A stretch of 64,000 nucleotides of DNA from Streptomyces sp. WZ.A104 (GTDB taxonomy: Bacteria > Actinomycetota > Actinomycetes > Streptomycetales > Streptomycetaceae): the NCBI RefSeq assembly GCF_002382885.1, contig NZ_NWVL01000016.1, positions 53,598-117,597 of the forward strand, in the 5' to 3' direction. How positions within the stretch are numbered: position 1 is the stretch's first letter; each line of letters begins with the position of its first letter. The notes under the pieces are model-generated. The model did no database searches, had not been told where the DNA came from, and worked only from the letters and a program-made list of their open reading frames with translations. Below are positions 36,451-45,606 of the stretch, piece after piece. A program made the position numbers and the translations under genes.

Positions 36451-36720
36451 TCAGAGGGCCGTGCCGCTGTGCACGAAGGCGCTCCAGGCGGCGGGCTCGA
36501 CGGTGAGGACGGGACCGTCGGTCACTTTGGAGTCGCGGATGTGGATGGCGGAGGGATGGGCGGCGACTTCGACGCAGGCTCCGCCGTCGCCGTCGCTGTA
36601 ACTGGACTTGTGCCAGTGGTAGGCGACTTCGATGCAGTTGCCGCCGTCGCCGTTGCTGTGGCTGGACTTGAACCAGTGGAGGGCTGTGGGACCGGGGGCG
36701 GGGTGTGCTGCGCGAGGCAT
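36451..36720 (-). CDS. DUF397 protein with duplicated first half
   Basis: The 89-residue protein has the DUF397 core WxKSSxSxGxGGxCVEVA twice: WFKSSHSNGDGGNCIEVA (16-33) and WHKSSYSDGDGGACVEVA (36-53), then the single C-terminal half IHIRDSKVTDGPVLTVEPAAW. DUF397 proteins pair with XRE regulators in Streptomyces and modulate them. Its ATG lies within the end of the XRE gene, with GGAGAG before it. The duplicated half is unusual for this short family and explains the internal 54-bp repeat seen in the overlapping frame. Confidence 0.88.
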   Translation of the reverse strand: MPRAAHPAPGPTALHWFKSSHSNGDGGNCIEVAYHWHKSSYSDGDGGACVEVAAHPSAIHIRDSKVTDGPVLTVEPAAWSAFVHSGTAL

Positions 36721-37556
36721 GTCTCTCCAAGCAGTGCGTCAAGCAGTGCGTCCAGTAGCCGGGTGCTCTCCTCGACGGTGAGCGCCTGGGAGCGCAGCAT
36801 CCCATATCGCTGCATAAGAGCGCTGACGTCAGCTGGTTCGTCATAGAGCTCTGCCCGCAACTGGCCGCTGATGTAGGCGAGCTGATCGTGGTCGGGGGTC
36901 TCTAGTAGAACGAGCGGCCCCGCGAGCGCGGCATGCCGAGGGGTGTTTCGAGGCATGATCTGAATGGTGACGAATGGCAGATCCATGCACCGCCGCAGAT
37001 GGAGAAGCTGCTCCCGCATCATTTCGGGGTCGCCCAGTCCGATGTGCAGGATGCTCTCCTCCAGGATGAAGGTGAGGACGGGCCGGGGTTTGCGCTCCAG
37101 GATCTTCTGGCGGTCGAGGCGGTCCGCCACCCGCTTCTCGATCTCCTCCACTTCGAGCGGTGGATAGTTGCAGCCGAAGACGAAGCGTGCGTACGCCTCG
37201 GTCTGGAGCAGTCCCGGAATGAGCTGCGACTCGTACCAGAGCAGACTCACCGCGTTCTGCTCGTACTGCACGAAGTCCTTGACCAGCGCCTGATAGCGCT
37301 CCTTGCGCGGGATCTTCTCCACCGCGACCCGCAATACGCCCTTGGTGTCCAGTAGTTCATCGAGCCGGATGGCCAGGTCCAACTGAAGCGCCCGCCGCCC
37401 CTGCTCGATCGAGGCGATGGTGTCCTCGCCCACCCCGGCCTGCTCGGCGAGGGCGGCCTGTGTCCGCCCGGCGAGTCTGCGGAAGTGGCGCAGCTGCGCC
37501 CCGACCAGCTGCCATGAAGTAACTCGCCTGATGCCGCTCTGCTTTCCCGGTTGCAT
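36522..37556 (-). CDS. XRE/DUF5753 regulator with overlapping C-terminal extension
   Basis: The N-terminal helix-turn-helix (RLAGRTQAALAEQAGVGEDTIASIEQGRRAL) is followed by the DUF5753 effector domain (YEQNAVSLLWYESQLIPGLLQTEAYA to PLVLLETPDHDQLAYI). These regulators act with a DUF397 partner and often sit beside an ATPase-fold anti-sigma-like gene, as here. Normal family members stop about where LLDALLGET is reached, usually in a 4-base overlap. This frame instead reads on for about 66 low-complexity residues (Ser/Pro/Thr/Ala) through the DUF397 gene in another phase. That tail is probably a by-product of a lost stop. Divergent from 37670. Confidence 0.88.
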   Translation of the reverse strand: MQPGKQSGIRRVTSWQLVGAQLRHFRRLAGRTQAALAEQAGVGEDTIASIEQGRRALQLDLAIRLDELLDTKGVLRVAVEKIPRKERYQALVKDFVQYEQNAVSLLWYESQLIPGLLQTEAYARFVFGCNYPPLEVEEIEKRVADRLDRQKILERKPRPVLTFILEESILHIGLGDPEMMREQLLHLRRCMDLPFVTIQIMPRNTPRHAALAGPLVLLETPDHDQLAYISGQLRAELYDEPADVSALMQRYGMLRSQALTVEESTRLLDALLDALLGETCLAQHTPPPVPQPSTGSSPATATATAATASKSPTTGTSPVTATATAEPASKSPPIPPPSTSATPK

Positions 37557-37669
37557 GACCTGGCTCTCCCCGTTCCGGTCCCGCTGTCAACCCGTCAGAA
37601 CCCGTACAAAAGCATTTGTACGTCTCTCTGCTCTGCTGAAGCGTAGTCACGTTGTGTGAGCGTGGAAGC

Positions 37670-38083
37670 ATGAACGAGGCAACCCAACTCCCCTACTTCC
37701 GCGCTGCTTTCTACTGCCGAGAGCGCAAGTCGATCCCCGTCGTACGCAAGTTCACCCGCAAGGCCCTGGTCGATTGGGAGTGCGAGGAGCGCGCCGACGA
37801 CGTACTGCTCTGCGTAACCGAACTGGCGACCAACGCGCTCCGCCACGGCGTCCCGCCGGGCCGTGGGTTCCGTGTCCACATCTACCTGGAGCGGATGGAG
37901 AAGGCGATCCGGATCGAGCTGCACGACAGTGGCGACGGCGAGGTCCGCGCGGCGGACGGGCTCCCGGGGGCCGAGGAGGAGGGCGGTCGAGGGCTGCTGC
38001 TGGTCGAGGCGCTGGCGGACAAGTGGGGGGTGGGGGAGCGGAACCCCGGCAAGATCGTGTGGTGCGAGTTCACACTCGCGTGA
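37670..38083 (+). CDS. RsbW/SpoIIAB-like ATP-binding protein
   Basis: The 137-residue GHKL ATPase-fold protein shows the N box ELATNALRHGVP, the G1 box ELHDSGDGEV and a glycine-rich GGRGLLLVEALADKWGV. Such stand-alone serine-kinase/anti-sigma folds are numerous in Streptomyces and typically flank XRE-DUF397 pairs; target unknown. ATG 37670 is preceded by GTGGAAG. It is divergent from the XRE gene across a 113-bp control region. Confidence 0.88.
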   Translation: MNEATQLPYFRAAFYCRERKSIPVVRKFTRKALVDWECEERADDVLLCVTELATNALRHGVPPGRGFRVHIYLERMEKAIRIELHDSGDGEVRAADGLPGAEEEGGRGLLLVEALADKWGVGERNPGKIVWCEFTLA

Positions 38084-38178
38084 TTTGCGGTTTCGGCAAG
38101 GTTACTTGTCGTTTCAGCCTCACGGGCGCACTCTCGTCATCGAGCGGAGATGCCCCGCAGGGGCGAAGGAGGAGCGAC

Positions 38179-39138
38179 ATGAAGCAGCAGCGGTACGACG
38201 TGGTGATCGTGGGCGGCGGGGCCGCCGGTCTGAGCGGGGCGCTGACCCTGGCGCGGGCCCGGCGCTCCGTCCTGGTGATCGACGCGGGCGAGCCCCGTAA
38301 CGCGCCCGCGTCCCATGTGCACAACTACCTGGGCCGCGAGTCGACCCCGCCCGGCGAGCTGCTGGCGATCGGCCGGGGCGAGGTGACCGGGTACGGGGCG
38401 GAGGTCGTCGAGGCCCGGGTGGTCGCGGCCGAGCGGCTGCCGGGGGAGCGGGGCTTCCGGGTGGTGGTGGAGGGCGGCGGCGCGGTGGAGGCGCGGAGGC
38501 TCCTGGTGACGACGGGGCTCGTCGACGAACTGCCGCCTGTGCCCGGCCTGGTGGAGCGCTGGGGCCGGGAGGTGCTGCACTGCCCGTACTGCCACGGCCA
38601 CGAGGTGGCGGACCGCCCGATCGGTGTGCTGGGCGCAGGGCCCCTCTCCGTACACCAGGCGCTGATGTGGCGGCAGTGGAGCGATGACATCACGCTCTTC
38701 CGCCACACGGGTCCGGAGCCGTCGGACGAGGAGTACGAGCAGCTGGCGGCCCGGGGTGTGGCGGTGGTGGACGGGGAGGTGACGGGCCTGGAGATCACGG
38801 ACGACCGCCTCACCGGCGTACGACTGGTGTCCGGACGGGTGATTCCGCGTGAGGCGCTGGTGGTTCAGGCTCGCTTCACGGCCCGCTCGGCCGTCCTGGA
38901 GTCCCTGGGCCTGGTGCCGGTCGCGCAGGAGATGGGCGGCACGGTGATCGGTTCGTACATCGCGGCCGACCCGACCGGCGCGACGGAGGCCCCCGGCGTC
39001 TGGGCGGCGGGCAACGTCACCAACCTCACCGAACAAGTCATCGGCGCGGCGGCGGCAGGTCTTCGAGCGGGGGGCGCGATCAACGGGGACCTGATCGCCG
39101 AGGACACCCGGCTGGCGGTCGAGGCCCGCAGGGGGTGA
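38179..39138 (+). CDS. Thioredoxin-reductase-like flavoprotein
   Basis: This 319-residue FAD/NAD(P)H oxidoreductase has the FAD motif VVIVGGGAAGLSGALTLARA, the redox-active CxxC Cys135-Pro-Tyr-Cys138 in LHCPYCHGHE, the NAD(P) segment VLGAGPLSVHQALM, and the closing GVWAAGNVTN FAD loop. It differs from TrxB in the CPYCHG context. The class includes ferredoxin-dependent and dithiol-forming oxidases such as HlpT/GliT relatives, so the substrate may be a small dithiol rather than thioredoxin. ATG 38179 follows AAGGAGG. Confidence 0.9.
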   Translation: MKQQRYDVVIVGGGAAGLSGALTLARARRSVLVIDAGEPRNAPASHVHNYLGRESTPPGELLAIGRGEVTGYGAEVVEARVVAAERLPGERGFRVVVEGGGAVEARRLLVTTGLVDELPPVPGLVERWGREVLHCPYCHGHEVADRPIGVLGAGPLSVHQALMWRQWSDDITLFRHTGPEPSDEEYEQLAARGVAVVDGEVTGLEITDDRLTGVRLVSGRVIPREALVVQARFTARSAVLESLGLVPVAQEMGGTVIGSYIAADPTGATEAPGVWAAGNVTNLTEQVIGAAAAGLRAGGAINGDLIAEDTRLAVEARRG

Positions 39139-39203
39139 GCGGAGGAGAGGAGGGGCGGAGGCTTCGGTGATCGCCGCCGGTTCTATGGTTGACCGCAGGG
39201 GGG

Positions 39204-39404
39204 ATGATGCGGCCATACGACTGGTACGACGGTGATGGGGCCGATGGGAACGCCGACGTGGAAGCCGAGGCGCTCAAGGCGAAGGCGCACGCCGGAATCG
39301 CGATGGGCTGCGGGGTGACGGTGATGGTGATCGTCGCTCTGGCCGTGGTCGCTCTGGTCCTGTTGGTGACGCCGATCTTCCTGTGGGTGGCCTCGCGCTA
39401 CTGA
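39204..39404 (+). CDS. Small single-pass membrane protein
   Basis: The 66-residue product has an acidic N-terminus (PYDWYDGDGADGNADVEAEA) and one long hydrophobic segment (VTVMVIVALAVVALVLLV). No family is recognised. It starts at ATG 39204 or 39207 right behind AGGGGGG, a spacing that favours the second or a non-canonical start. It lies 65 bases after the flavoprotein gene in the same direction. Confidence 0.55.
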   Translation: MMRPYDWYDGDGADGNADVEAEALKAKAHAGIAMGCGVTVMVIVALAVVALVLLVTPIFLWVASRY

Positions 39405-39486
39405 GCCCGCGTGGGCGCGCGGGATGTGGGCCGCATCAGGATGCCGAGGCGGCGAGGTGAACAGCGATCGCGGTGATCAGGCCGCT

Positions 39487-39925
39487 TTAGGCCACAGCGG
39501 TGATGAGCCGCCCGCGACTTCCGGTCGACGCGCGGCCCGGCAGCGCCCCGCCACTGGCGAGCACCACCCGCCAACTGGCGGACGCCGTAAGAGCGGCGAG
39601 AACGAATACGGCCTTCTCCGTGGTGCCCGCAGTCGCTGTGGTGCCGCTGCCGAGCACGAGTGCCGCGAGGTAGATCACGTCATCGGGTTCACCATCGTGG
39701 GCGCCAGCAGCCCCGTGCATGCCCGTGCGGGAGTGAGGGGCGGCCTGTCGTCGGCGCGGGCCGTCGTCTGCCGACGGCGGTATTGGTGTACGGCCGTGGC
39801 GGCACCCCGGAGAGCCAGCACGACGAGCACCGAGGCGGAGACCCAGCGCAGGGGAAGCGTGGCCGGTTCGATGGAGGGCGTGATCGCGGAGCCCGCGACG
39901 ACGGCGCCTCCTGCCCCGCCCCCTC
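39487..39925 (-). pseudogene. Broken LysE-family exporter gene
   Basis: Read on the minus strand from about 39925, one frame gives LPLRWVSASVLVVLALRG and TPARACTGLLAPTMVNPMT, then a stop; a second frame continues VIYLAALVLGSG and FVLAALTASASWRVVLASG to a stop at 39487. Together they match LysE-type amino acid exporters (PARxYxxFLGLTLLNPxTVIYFxALVLG). One base is missing near 39677, and the N-terminal two or so membrane segments are absent at the junction with the GNAT gene. It cannot encode a working transporter. Confidence 0.75.
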
Positions 39926-39948
39926 GCTCAAGATCATCGGGGTGCAGA

Positions 39949-40563
39949 ATGACCCGTATGTCGATAACGAACATGCCGCAGGCGGCCACGCTCGACGATG
40001 CGGAGTCGATCAGCCGCACCCTGGCCCGCGCCTTCGCGGACGACCCGATGATGGGCTGGTTCTTCCCCGGCGCGGCCTCGCGCGAGCTCGACCTCGTCCG
40101 CTACTTCACCACGATCTTCACCCGGCAGTACGCCCGTCACGGGGTGTGCGAACGTACCGCGTCGGCGGCCGCGTTCTGGGTGCCGCCGGAGGGCCAGCCC
40201 AAGGCCGTTCCCGACGCGGACACCGTCGCGGAGCTGGAGGAGATCCTCGGCGACCGGGCGCCCCTGTTCCGGGACGCGGTCGCGGCGGCCGCCGAGCACG
40301 GGCCCCAGGAACCGCACTGGTACTTGGCGGTGGTCGGTGCGGACCCGGCCGCGCGGGGCCAGGGGCACGGAGCGGCTCTGCTGCGTTCCGGACTGGCCAA
40401 GGCCGACGCGGCGGAGCTGCCCGTCTACCTGGAGTCCTCCAAGCCGGACAACCTGCCCTTCTACGAGCACTTCGGCTTCACGGTGCTGGGGGAGACCCGG
40501 CTTCCGGGGGACGGGCCGCTGCTGTGGGTCATGCGGCGCGAACCGCGCCCGGCCGACGCGTAA
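39949..40563 (+). CDS. GNAT-family N-acetyltransferase
   Basis: The 204-residue acetyltransferase has the acetyl-CoA loop in VVGADPAARGQGHGAALLRSGL, the LPVYLESSKPDNLPFYEHFGF beta-bulge typical of the puromycin N-acetyltransferase-like group, and the N-terminal LARAFADDPMMGWFFPG. The substrate is unknown. The start is ATG 39949 or 39958. Its stop falls within a 24-bp tandem repeat. Confidence 0.88.
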   Translation: MTRMSITNMPQAATLDDAESISRTLARAFADDPMMGWFFPGAASRELDLVRYFTTIFTRQYARHGVCERTASAAAFWVPPEGQPKAVPDADTVAELEEILGDRAPLFRDAVAAAAEHGPQEPHWYLAVVGADPAARGQGHGAALLRSGLAKADAAELPVYLESSKPDNLPFYEHFGFTVLGETRLPGDGPLLWVMRREPRPADA

Positions 40564-40610
40564 TACGACTCGGGAACCAGGACGAGATACGACTCGGGAC
40601 CCAGGACGAG
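40563..40610 (+). repeat. 24-bp tandem repeat at a stop codon
   Basis: Two 24-bp units (40563-40586, 40587-40610) begin ATACGACTCGGGA and differ at one base. The first base is the last A of the GNAT stop TAA. Confidence 0.9.
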
Positions 40611-40702
40611 CGCCCGATGCGCGCGTGATCGTCGGCTTCGTACGGTACGGGGACGAGCAGCCGGTCCACGGGAGGGCCATGCGCCGAACCGGAAGGAATC
40701 CG

Positions 40703-41119
40703 ATGCCGGAGTACGCCACCGCCCATGTGCGCATCGCCCGCCCGTCCCGCGACCTGGGGGCGGCCGAACGCTTCTGGGTCGCGGGGCTCGGCCTCGGCGT
40801 CCAGTACCGCCACGAGGCGGACGGCACTCCCGGCCACCACTCGCTGCTCATGGTCGGCTGGCCGGACGCCGCCTGGCACCTGGAACTCGTCCGCGATCCG
40901 GCGGCCCCGGTGGAACCACGCCCGACCCCCGAGGACCTGCTGGTGGTCTACCTCGGCGAAGAGGTGCCGGACGCTCTCGTGGAGCGGCTCGAAGAGCACG
41001 GCGGCAGGAGGGTGCCCGCGCACAATCCGTACTGGGACACCTGGGGCGTCACGCTTCAGGACCCGGACGGCTACCTGCTGGTGCTGTCCAGCCGGACGTG
41101 GTCGTCGTTCGCCGACTGA
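40703..41119 (+). CDS. VOC-fold (glyoxalase/dioxygenase-like) protein
   Basis: The 138-residue single VOC domain runs from YATAHVRIARPSRDLGAAERFWVAGLGL through the two beta-alpha-beta-beta-beta halves to the closing DPDGYLLVLSSR. Metal positions are partly kept (H near the start, E at HLELV). Family members include glyoxalases, fosfomycin/bleomycin resistance and binding proteins; the role here is open. ATG 40703 is preferred to 40679 because AAGGA is well placed before it. Confidence 0.83.
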   Translation: MPEYATAHVRIARPSRDLGAAERFWVAGLGLGVQYRHEADGTPGHHSLLMVGWPDAAWHLELVRDPAAPVEPRPTPEDLLVVYLGEEVPDALVERLEEHGGRRVPAHNPYWDTWGVTLQDPDGYLLVLSSRTWSSFAD

Positions 41120-41714
41120 CGGCGCGCCGGGGAGGGGCTCGCCACCTCCCGCGCCTGAGAAGCTGTCGAGTGGCCCCGGGCCGGGCGGCCACTTCCCAGC
41201 ACGCGCGCTTGTGACGTTGCCGTCGGTCGACGACGCTCCGCGTCGCCTCCCTCTTCCGCCCTCCCTCCTCCGCCTGGGAATCACCCGCACCGGACCGCCC
41301 CCCTGTCCGACCCGAGGCCACCCGACAGCCTCTGCGAACGCGAGGGGATCACCGTCTGCTACGGCGATTCCTGCACCACGCCGGTCGATGTCGTGCCCGA
41401 GCCTGAGCCTCGACGTTGGCCAGGCTCGGCGCAAGGGAGCTATGGAGGCGCATCCGTCCACGTTTGCCTACAGGAACTCCGCGTGATGGGCGTGAGGGAA
41501 CCTCGCAAGATCCTTATCCGCGTGATCGTGTCAAATCCGCTTGTCCCACGACGAGTTACCGAAGTGACCGACCGGCCGGTCCGTTTTCGTGCAAGCGACC
41601 CTAGTGTCTCCCTTCGGTCGAACTCGCCCATCTTTGCTATCGCTACGTGCGGAGATAGTGGGCCGGATCACACTTGACGGGTCCACTGCAACCCCTGATA
41701 TTTAGCTGACTTTC
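41120..41714. other. Gene-free stretch with a promoter for the LamG gene
   Basis: No gene is recognised in these 595 bases. Codon bias fades and GC falls from about 41480. TTGACG at 41674-41679 with ATATTT (41698-41703) 18 bases on is a plausible promoter, starting transcription a few bases before the GTG at 41715. Confidence 0.5.
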
Positions 41715-44700
41715 GTGAAGGCTATGTGGAAACGGGGCGGGTTTGTGGCTGGCGGGGGGTGGCGTCGAGGGCGTCACGGTGTGTGCGTGACGGCTGTTCT
41801 GGCCACTGTGTTGAGTGTGGTCCCTGCCCTGAACTCGCAGGCAGTGGCGTTGCCTCCCCTTCAGGTGCCCCTGAACTCGCCGGAGCTCCGGGCCTCGGCT
41901 GCCGCCGTCGAGGCGGGCGAACGTGTGGAGGTTGTGGAGGAGCGCTCCGAGCGAGAAACGGTTTTCGCCAACCCGGACGGGACGACGTTCACCCTGGAGA
42001 AGTCGATCACTCCGGTCCGCGTGGCTCGCGAAGGGAAATGGGTTGAACCCGACCCGACCCTGGTACGCGACACGGACGGGTCGGTCGGTCCGGCGGCGGC
42101 AGCTGTGGACGTTTCGTTCTCCGCCGGGGGCGACGGCGCGGACCTCGTCACCATCGCCAAGGGCGAGCAGTCCGTGTCGCTCGGCTGGCCCGGCGCGCTG
42201 CCCGCGCCGCGTCTCGACGGAGAACACGCGGTCTACGAGGACGTCCTGCCGGACGTGAATCTGATTCTCACCGCGACGGTCGAGGGCTTCCGGCAGGTAC
42301 TGGAGGTGAAGACCCCCCAAGCGGCGGCGAACCCGGCGCTCAAGGCCATCGAGTACCGATTCGGGGCGGAGAACCTGACGGTCCAAGCCGGAGCCGGCGG
42401 GGGACTGGACGCTCTGGACGGCAACGGCCGACCGGTGTTCCGTTCACCCGCGGCCCGTATGTGGAACTCCGCCGGCGACGGCACTGCCCCCGCCCCGGCC
42501 CGGCGTTCGCTCTACCTCGCCGCTCCCGCCGAATCCGGTACGGATCAGCCCGTCGCTGCTGGCCCGACCGAAGAGGGCGACCGATTGGCCGGTCCCGAGC
42601 CCGGTGACGACTCCTCGGTGATGGACCTGAAGCTCACGAACTCGACGATGACGGTCGAGCCAGACGCCGAGATGTTGTCCAGCACCGAAGAGAAGGACTT
42701 CCCCCTCTACATCGACCCGCCGGTCGAACTGAACGAATCCGAGCGCACGGTGCTCTCCTCGGACGGCGATGTGTTCTGGAACTTCTCCGGGGGTGCCAAC
42801 GGCATGAGCGTCGGCAAGTGCGGTTCGGCGGTCATCGGAGGCGTCTCGTACTACTGCGGCAACGGCTATGTGAACCGTATGTACTTCGAGTTCGCCCCCG
42901 GAAAGCTCAAGGGCAAGCACGTCCTGGACGCCACCTTCGCCGTCACGGAGACGTGGTCGTTCTCCTGCGACGCGCGCTGGGTCGACCTGGAGCGTACGAA
43001 CAACATCTCGTCGTCGTCGAAGTGGCCCGGCCCCAAGAAGCTGGACCAGATGGGCGACCGTAAGGTGTCGGCCGGCCGTGGCAGCCGTTGCTCACCGTCC
43101 CAGCCGCGCGCACCCATCGAGTTCCACGACTACGCGCCGGAGCCCGACGAGAACCTGACGCCGACCGTCCGCAGCTTCGCCGACGGAAAGATCTCCCGGC
43201 TGACGCTCATGCTGATGGCCAAGGACGAGTCCGACACGATCGCATGGAAGCGGTTCGACGACGATGCTGTCCTGAGCGTCGACTACGTGGGTAAGCCGGC
43301 CAAGCCCAGCAACATCGGCCCTGTCGTGGGAAAGTCGCACGACTGCAACACGGTCGAGTCCGCTCCGGCGATCGTCACCGACCCCACCCCCGATCTGACA
43401 GCCACACCTCAGACCGCGTCCGGCGGTGAGTCCGGCGCGAAGCTGCGGGTGGCCATGGACGTGGACAAGAAGCAGAGCGACGGCACCTGGGTCAACGCCA
43501 TGAGCGAGATCGTCCGTCCCAGCAGTGGATACGTCGGCGACAACGTGAAGGTCACAGCAACCGCCCCGGCTCTGCCGGAGAACACACTCCTGCGCATGCG
43601 CGCATGGACACGGTCCCACTACGGCTCCACGTGGCTGGCCGGGCCTTCCAACGGGTCCACCACGGGATGGTGCTACTTCAAAATCGACAGCAAAGCGCCG
43701 AAGCCACCGACCATCACGTTCAACAGCACCGGGACGGACTCCTACACGCCCTGCACGCCGAATGACTGTGTTCCCCACGGCAAGCCGGGGAAGGCGGGCT
43801 CCTTCACGCTCGGCCCGGCGCCCGGCGACGTGAACACCGGCTACCGCTACAAGTTGTCCAGCGGGTCCTACAGTTCGGGCTGGTCCTCCTACGTATCGGG
43901 AGCAACCGCAAAGATCAGCCCTGTGCCACCCGTCTCCGGCACGATGACCTTGCACGTCGAAGCGAAAGACAACTATGGGCCGGGGGCCGGCAACTCCGTT
44001 GACTTCGTGGTGAAGGAGGGCGACGGACCCGTCGCCCGCTGGAACTTCGCCGAGGCATCCGGCGCGGCTCTGGATACGTCCACCGCTGATCCGAGTCTGC
44101 GGGACAACGCGAACCTGACCGGTGGAGCGGCCCGTACCGACCAGGGCCGCCGGGGCGAGGTCACCGTCACCCCCGCGACCGAGACCGCTCCTGCTGTCAG
44201 GACCACCGACAGCGGCCTCGAACTGAACGGCACCACGTCCTACGCGGCCACGACCGGACCGGTCATCGACACCCGAGCCTCCTACACCGTCGCCGCATGG
44301 GTCCGGATCGACGCCCCCTCGCGCAACGCCACCGTGATGGGCCAGGACGGCGTCAACCGCAGCCCCTTCCTGCTGGGTTACGAGCACAACCTCAAGAAGT
44401 GGACCTTCCGGGAGGCCACCGTCGACGCCCCCGCGGGAGGAAGCTGGCCGTACGAGCGCGTCGTTTCCAAGAACGAGGCAGTGCCGAAGGTCTGGACGCA
44501 CCTTGCGGGCGTCTTCAACGCCGTCGACAACACCATCAGCCTCTACGTCAACGGTGAGCTGCAAGCATCCACCGCCTTCACCACGCCATGGGCAGCCAAG
44601 GGACCCTTGCAGATAGGCCGGGTTCACTGGTCGGGCGTCTACACGGACTACTTCCCCGGAGTGATCGACGAGGCGGCTGTCTGGCAGGAGGCCCTGACCG

Positions 44701-45479
44701 GGGCACAGATAGCGCAGGAAAGCGCCCTTCTGGCTGCCGACGGCAAGGCCTCGGTCGAACTCGTCGCCGCGTGGAACCCGGCCGGAGCGCAGGGGGCGTC
44801 CCGGGCGGACGGTGTATCGGGCTACGGCCGCGCCCTGGCCCTCTCTTCGGGCGCTTCGCTGACCGATGAGGGTCTGGTGCTGGACGGCACTGCTGGAGCG
44901 GGTACGACACCTGGACCGGTGGTGGACGACTCGGGTTCCTTCACCGTGACCACACAGGCGATGGTGGATGGGGCGAAGGTGCTGACAAAGCCGAACGGCT
45001 ACAAGGCCCAGGTCCTGGGCCAGCGCACCGCGACCGGCTCCTCATGGAGTTTGTGGTTCGAGAAGACCGGCACGAGGCAGGAACCGGAGTACGACGAGAA
45101 CGGCGATCCGGTCATCGACGAGAACGGCAACCTCAAGACCATCACCGTTCCCGTCGGCCGCTGGAACTTCGGACGCCTGACCGCGGACGGCAGCGGCGCA
45201 TCCGTGCAGAGCATGGAAGAAGCGCTGGTGGATACGGAGACCCGCCTCACCGGCGTCTACAACGCGCAGGACAGAACGATCCAGCTGTATCTCACGTCCG
45301 ACCAGCAGACCAGCGACGGCATCGCCTACTCCGCACAGGTCGGAACCGGTGAACTCGCGGTCGGCAAGGGCTATCTCGGCTCCTGGGGCAACTTCCTCCC
45401 CGGCCGACTCAGCGACATCCGCCTCTGGGCGGGAGCGCTGAGCGACAGCGAGCAGGTCTCCGACGTCGTCGGGACCTGA
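41715..45479 (+). CDS. Large secreted LamG-domain protein upstream of the RHS gene
   Basis: The 1254-residue secreted protein has a signal peptide (about 1-44, ALNSQAVA), a long N-terminal part found ahead of RHS genes (SITPVRVAREGKWVEPDPTLV; DVLPDVNLILTATVEGF), a central fibronectin-like region, a concanavalin/LamG fold at about 830-1010 (SYTVAAWVRIDAPSRNATVMGQ, GVFNAVDNTISLYVNGELQ) and a second LamG-like domain at the end (TGVYNAQDRTIQLYL). In Streptomyces such genes stand directly before RHS/YD-repeat toxins and probably assist surface attachment or delivery. GTG 41715 is used; ATG 41724 is the alternative. Confidence 0.87.
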   Translation: MKAMWKRGGFVAGGGWRRGRHGVCVTAVLATVLSVVPALNSQAVALPPLQVPLNSPELRASAAAVEAGERVEVVEERSERETVFANPDGTTFTLEKSITPVRVAREGKWVEPDPTLVRDTDGSVGPAAAAVDVSFSAGGDGADLVTIAKGEQSVSLGWPGALPAPRLDGEHAVYEDVLPDVNLILTATVEGFRQVLEVKTPQAAANPALKAIEYRFGAENLTVQAGAGGGLDALDGNGRPVFRSPAARMWNSAGDGTAPAPARRSLYLAAPAESGTDQPVAAGPTEEGDRLAGPEPGDDSSVMDLKLTNSTMTVEPDAEMLSSTEEKDFPLYIDPPVELNESERTVLSSDGDVFWNFSGGANGMSVGKCGSAVIGGVSYYCGNGYVNRMYFEFAPGKLKGKHVLDATFAVTETWSFSCDARWVDLERTNNISSSSKWPGPKKLDQMGDRKVSAGRGSRCSPSQPRAPIEFHDYAPEPDENLTPTVRSFADGKISRLTLMLMAKDESDTIAWKRFDDDAVLSVDYVGKPAKPSNIGPVVGKSHDCNTVESAPAIVTDPTPDLTATPQTASGGESGAKLRVAMDVDKKQSDGTWVNAMSEIVRPSSGYVGDNVKVTATAPALPENTLLRMRAWTRSHYGSTWLAGPSNGSTTGWCYFKIDSKAPKPPTITFNSTGTDSYTPCTPNDCVPHGKPGKAGSFTLGPAPGDVNTGYRYKLSSGSYSSGWSSYVSGATAKISPVPPVSGTMTLHVEAKDNYGPGAGNSVDFVVKEGDGPVARWNFAEASGAALDTSTADPSLRDNANLTGGAARTDQGRRGEVTVTPATETAPAVRTTDSGLELNGTTSYAATTGPVIDTRASYTVAAWVRIDAPSRNATVMGQDGVNRSPFLLGYEHNLKKWTFREATVDAPAGGSWPYERVVSKNEAVPKVWTHLAGVFNAVDNTISLYVNGELQASTAFTTPWAAKGPLQIGRVHWSGVYTDYFPGVIDEAAVWQEALTGAQIAQESALLAADGKASVELVAAWNPAGAQGASRADGVSGYGRALALSSGASLTDEGLVLDGTAGAGTTPGPVVDDSGSFTVTTQAMVDGAKVLTKPNGYKAQVLGQRTATGSSWSLWFEKTGTRQEPEYDENGDPVIDENGNLKTITVPVGRWNFGRLTADGSGASVQSMEEALVDTETRLTGVYNAQDRTIQLYLTSDQQTSDGIAYSAQVGTGELAVGKGYLGSWGNFLPGRLSDIRLWAGALSDSEQVSDVVGT

Positions 45480-45506
45480 ACATTCCGCCCCGCGCCCCGA
45501 ACCCTC

Positions 45507-45541
45507 GGGCGTGGCCGGCTCCGTACGAGCCGGCCACGCCC
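45507..45541. terminator. Hairpin between the LamG and RHS genes
   Basis: A perfect 15-bp stem (45507-45521 with 45527-45541), loop CGTAC, 27 bases after the LamG-gene stop. The two genes are thus not simply one operon, unless read-through occurs. Confidence 0.8.
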
Positions 45542-45606
45542 TCCCTCCCCGTACTCCACCCTGCTGTCCCGCCTTCGAGCGGTTCGGCCGCTCCCGGAGA
45601 GAAGAC

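Noticed and set aside
41393..41677. 94-residue plus-strand open frame in the gap before the LamG gene
   Set aside because: No ribosome site, no codon bias, falling GC and no recognisable motif. It is treated as non-coding.
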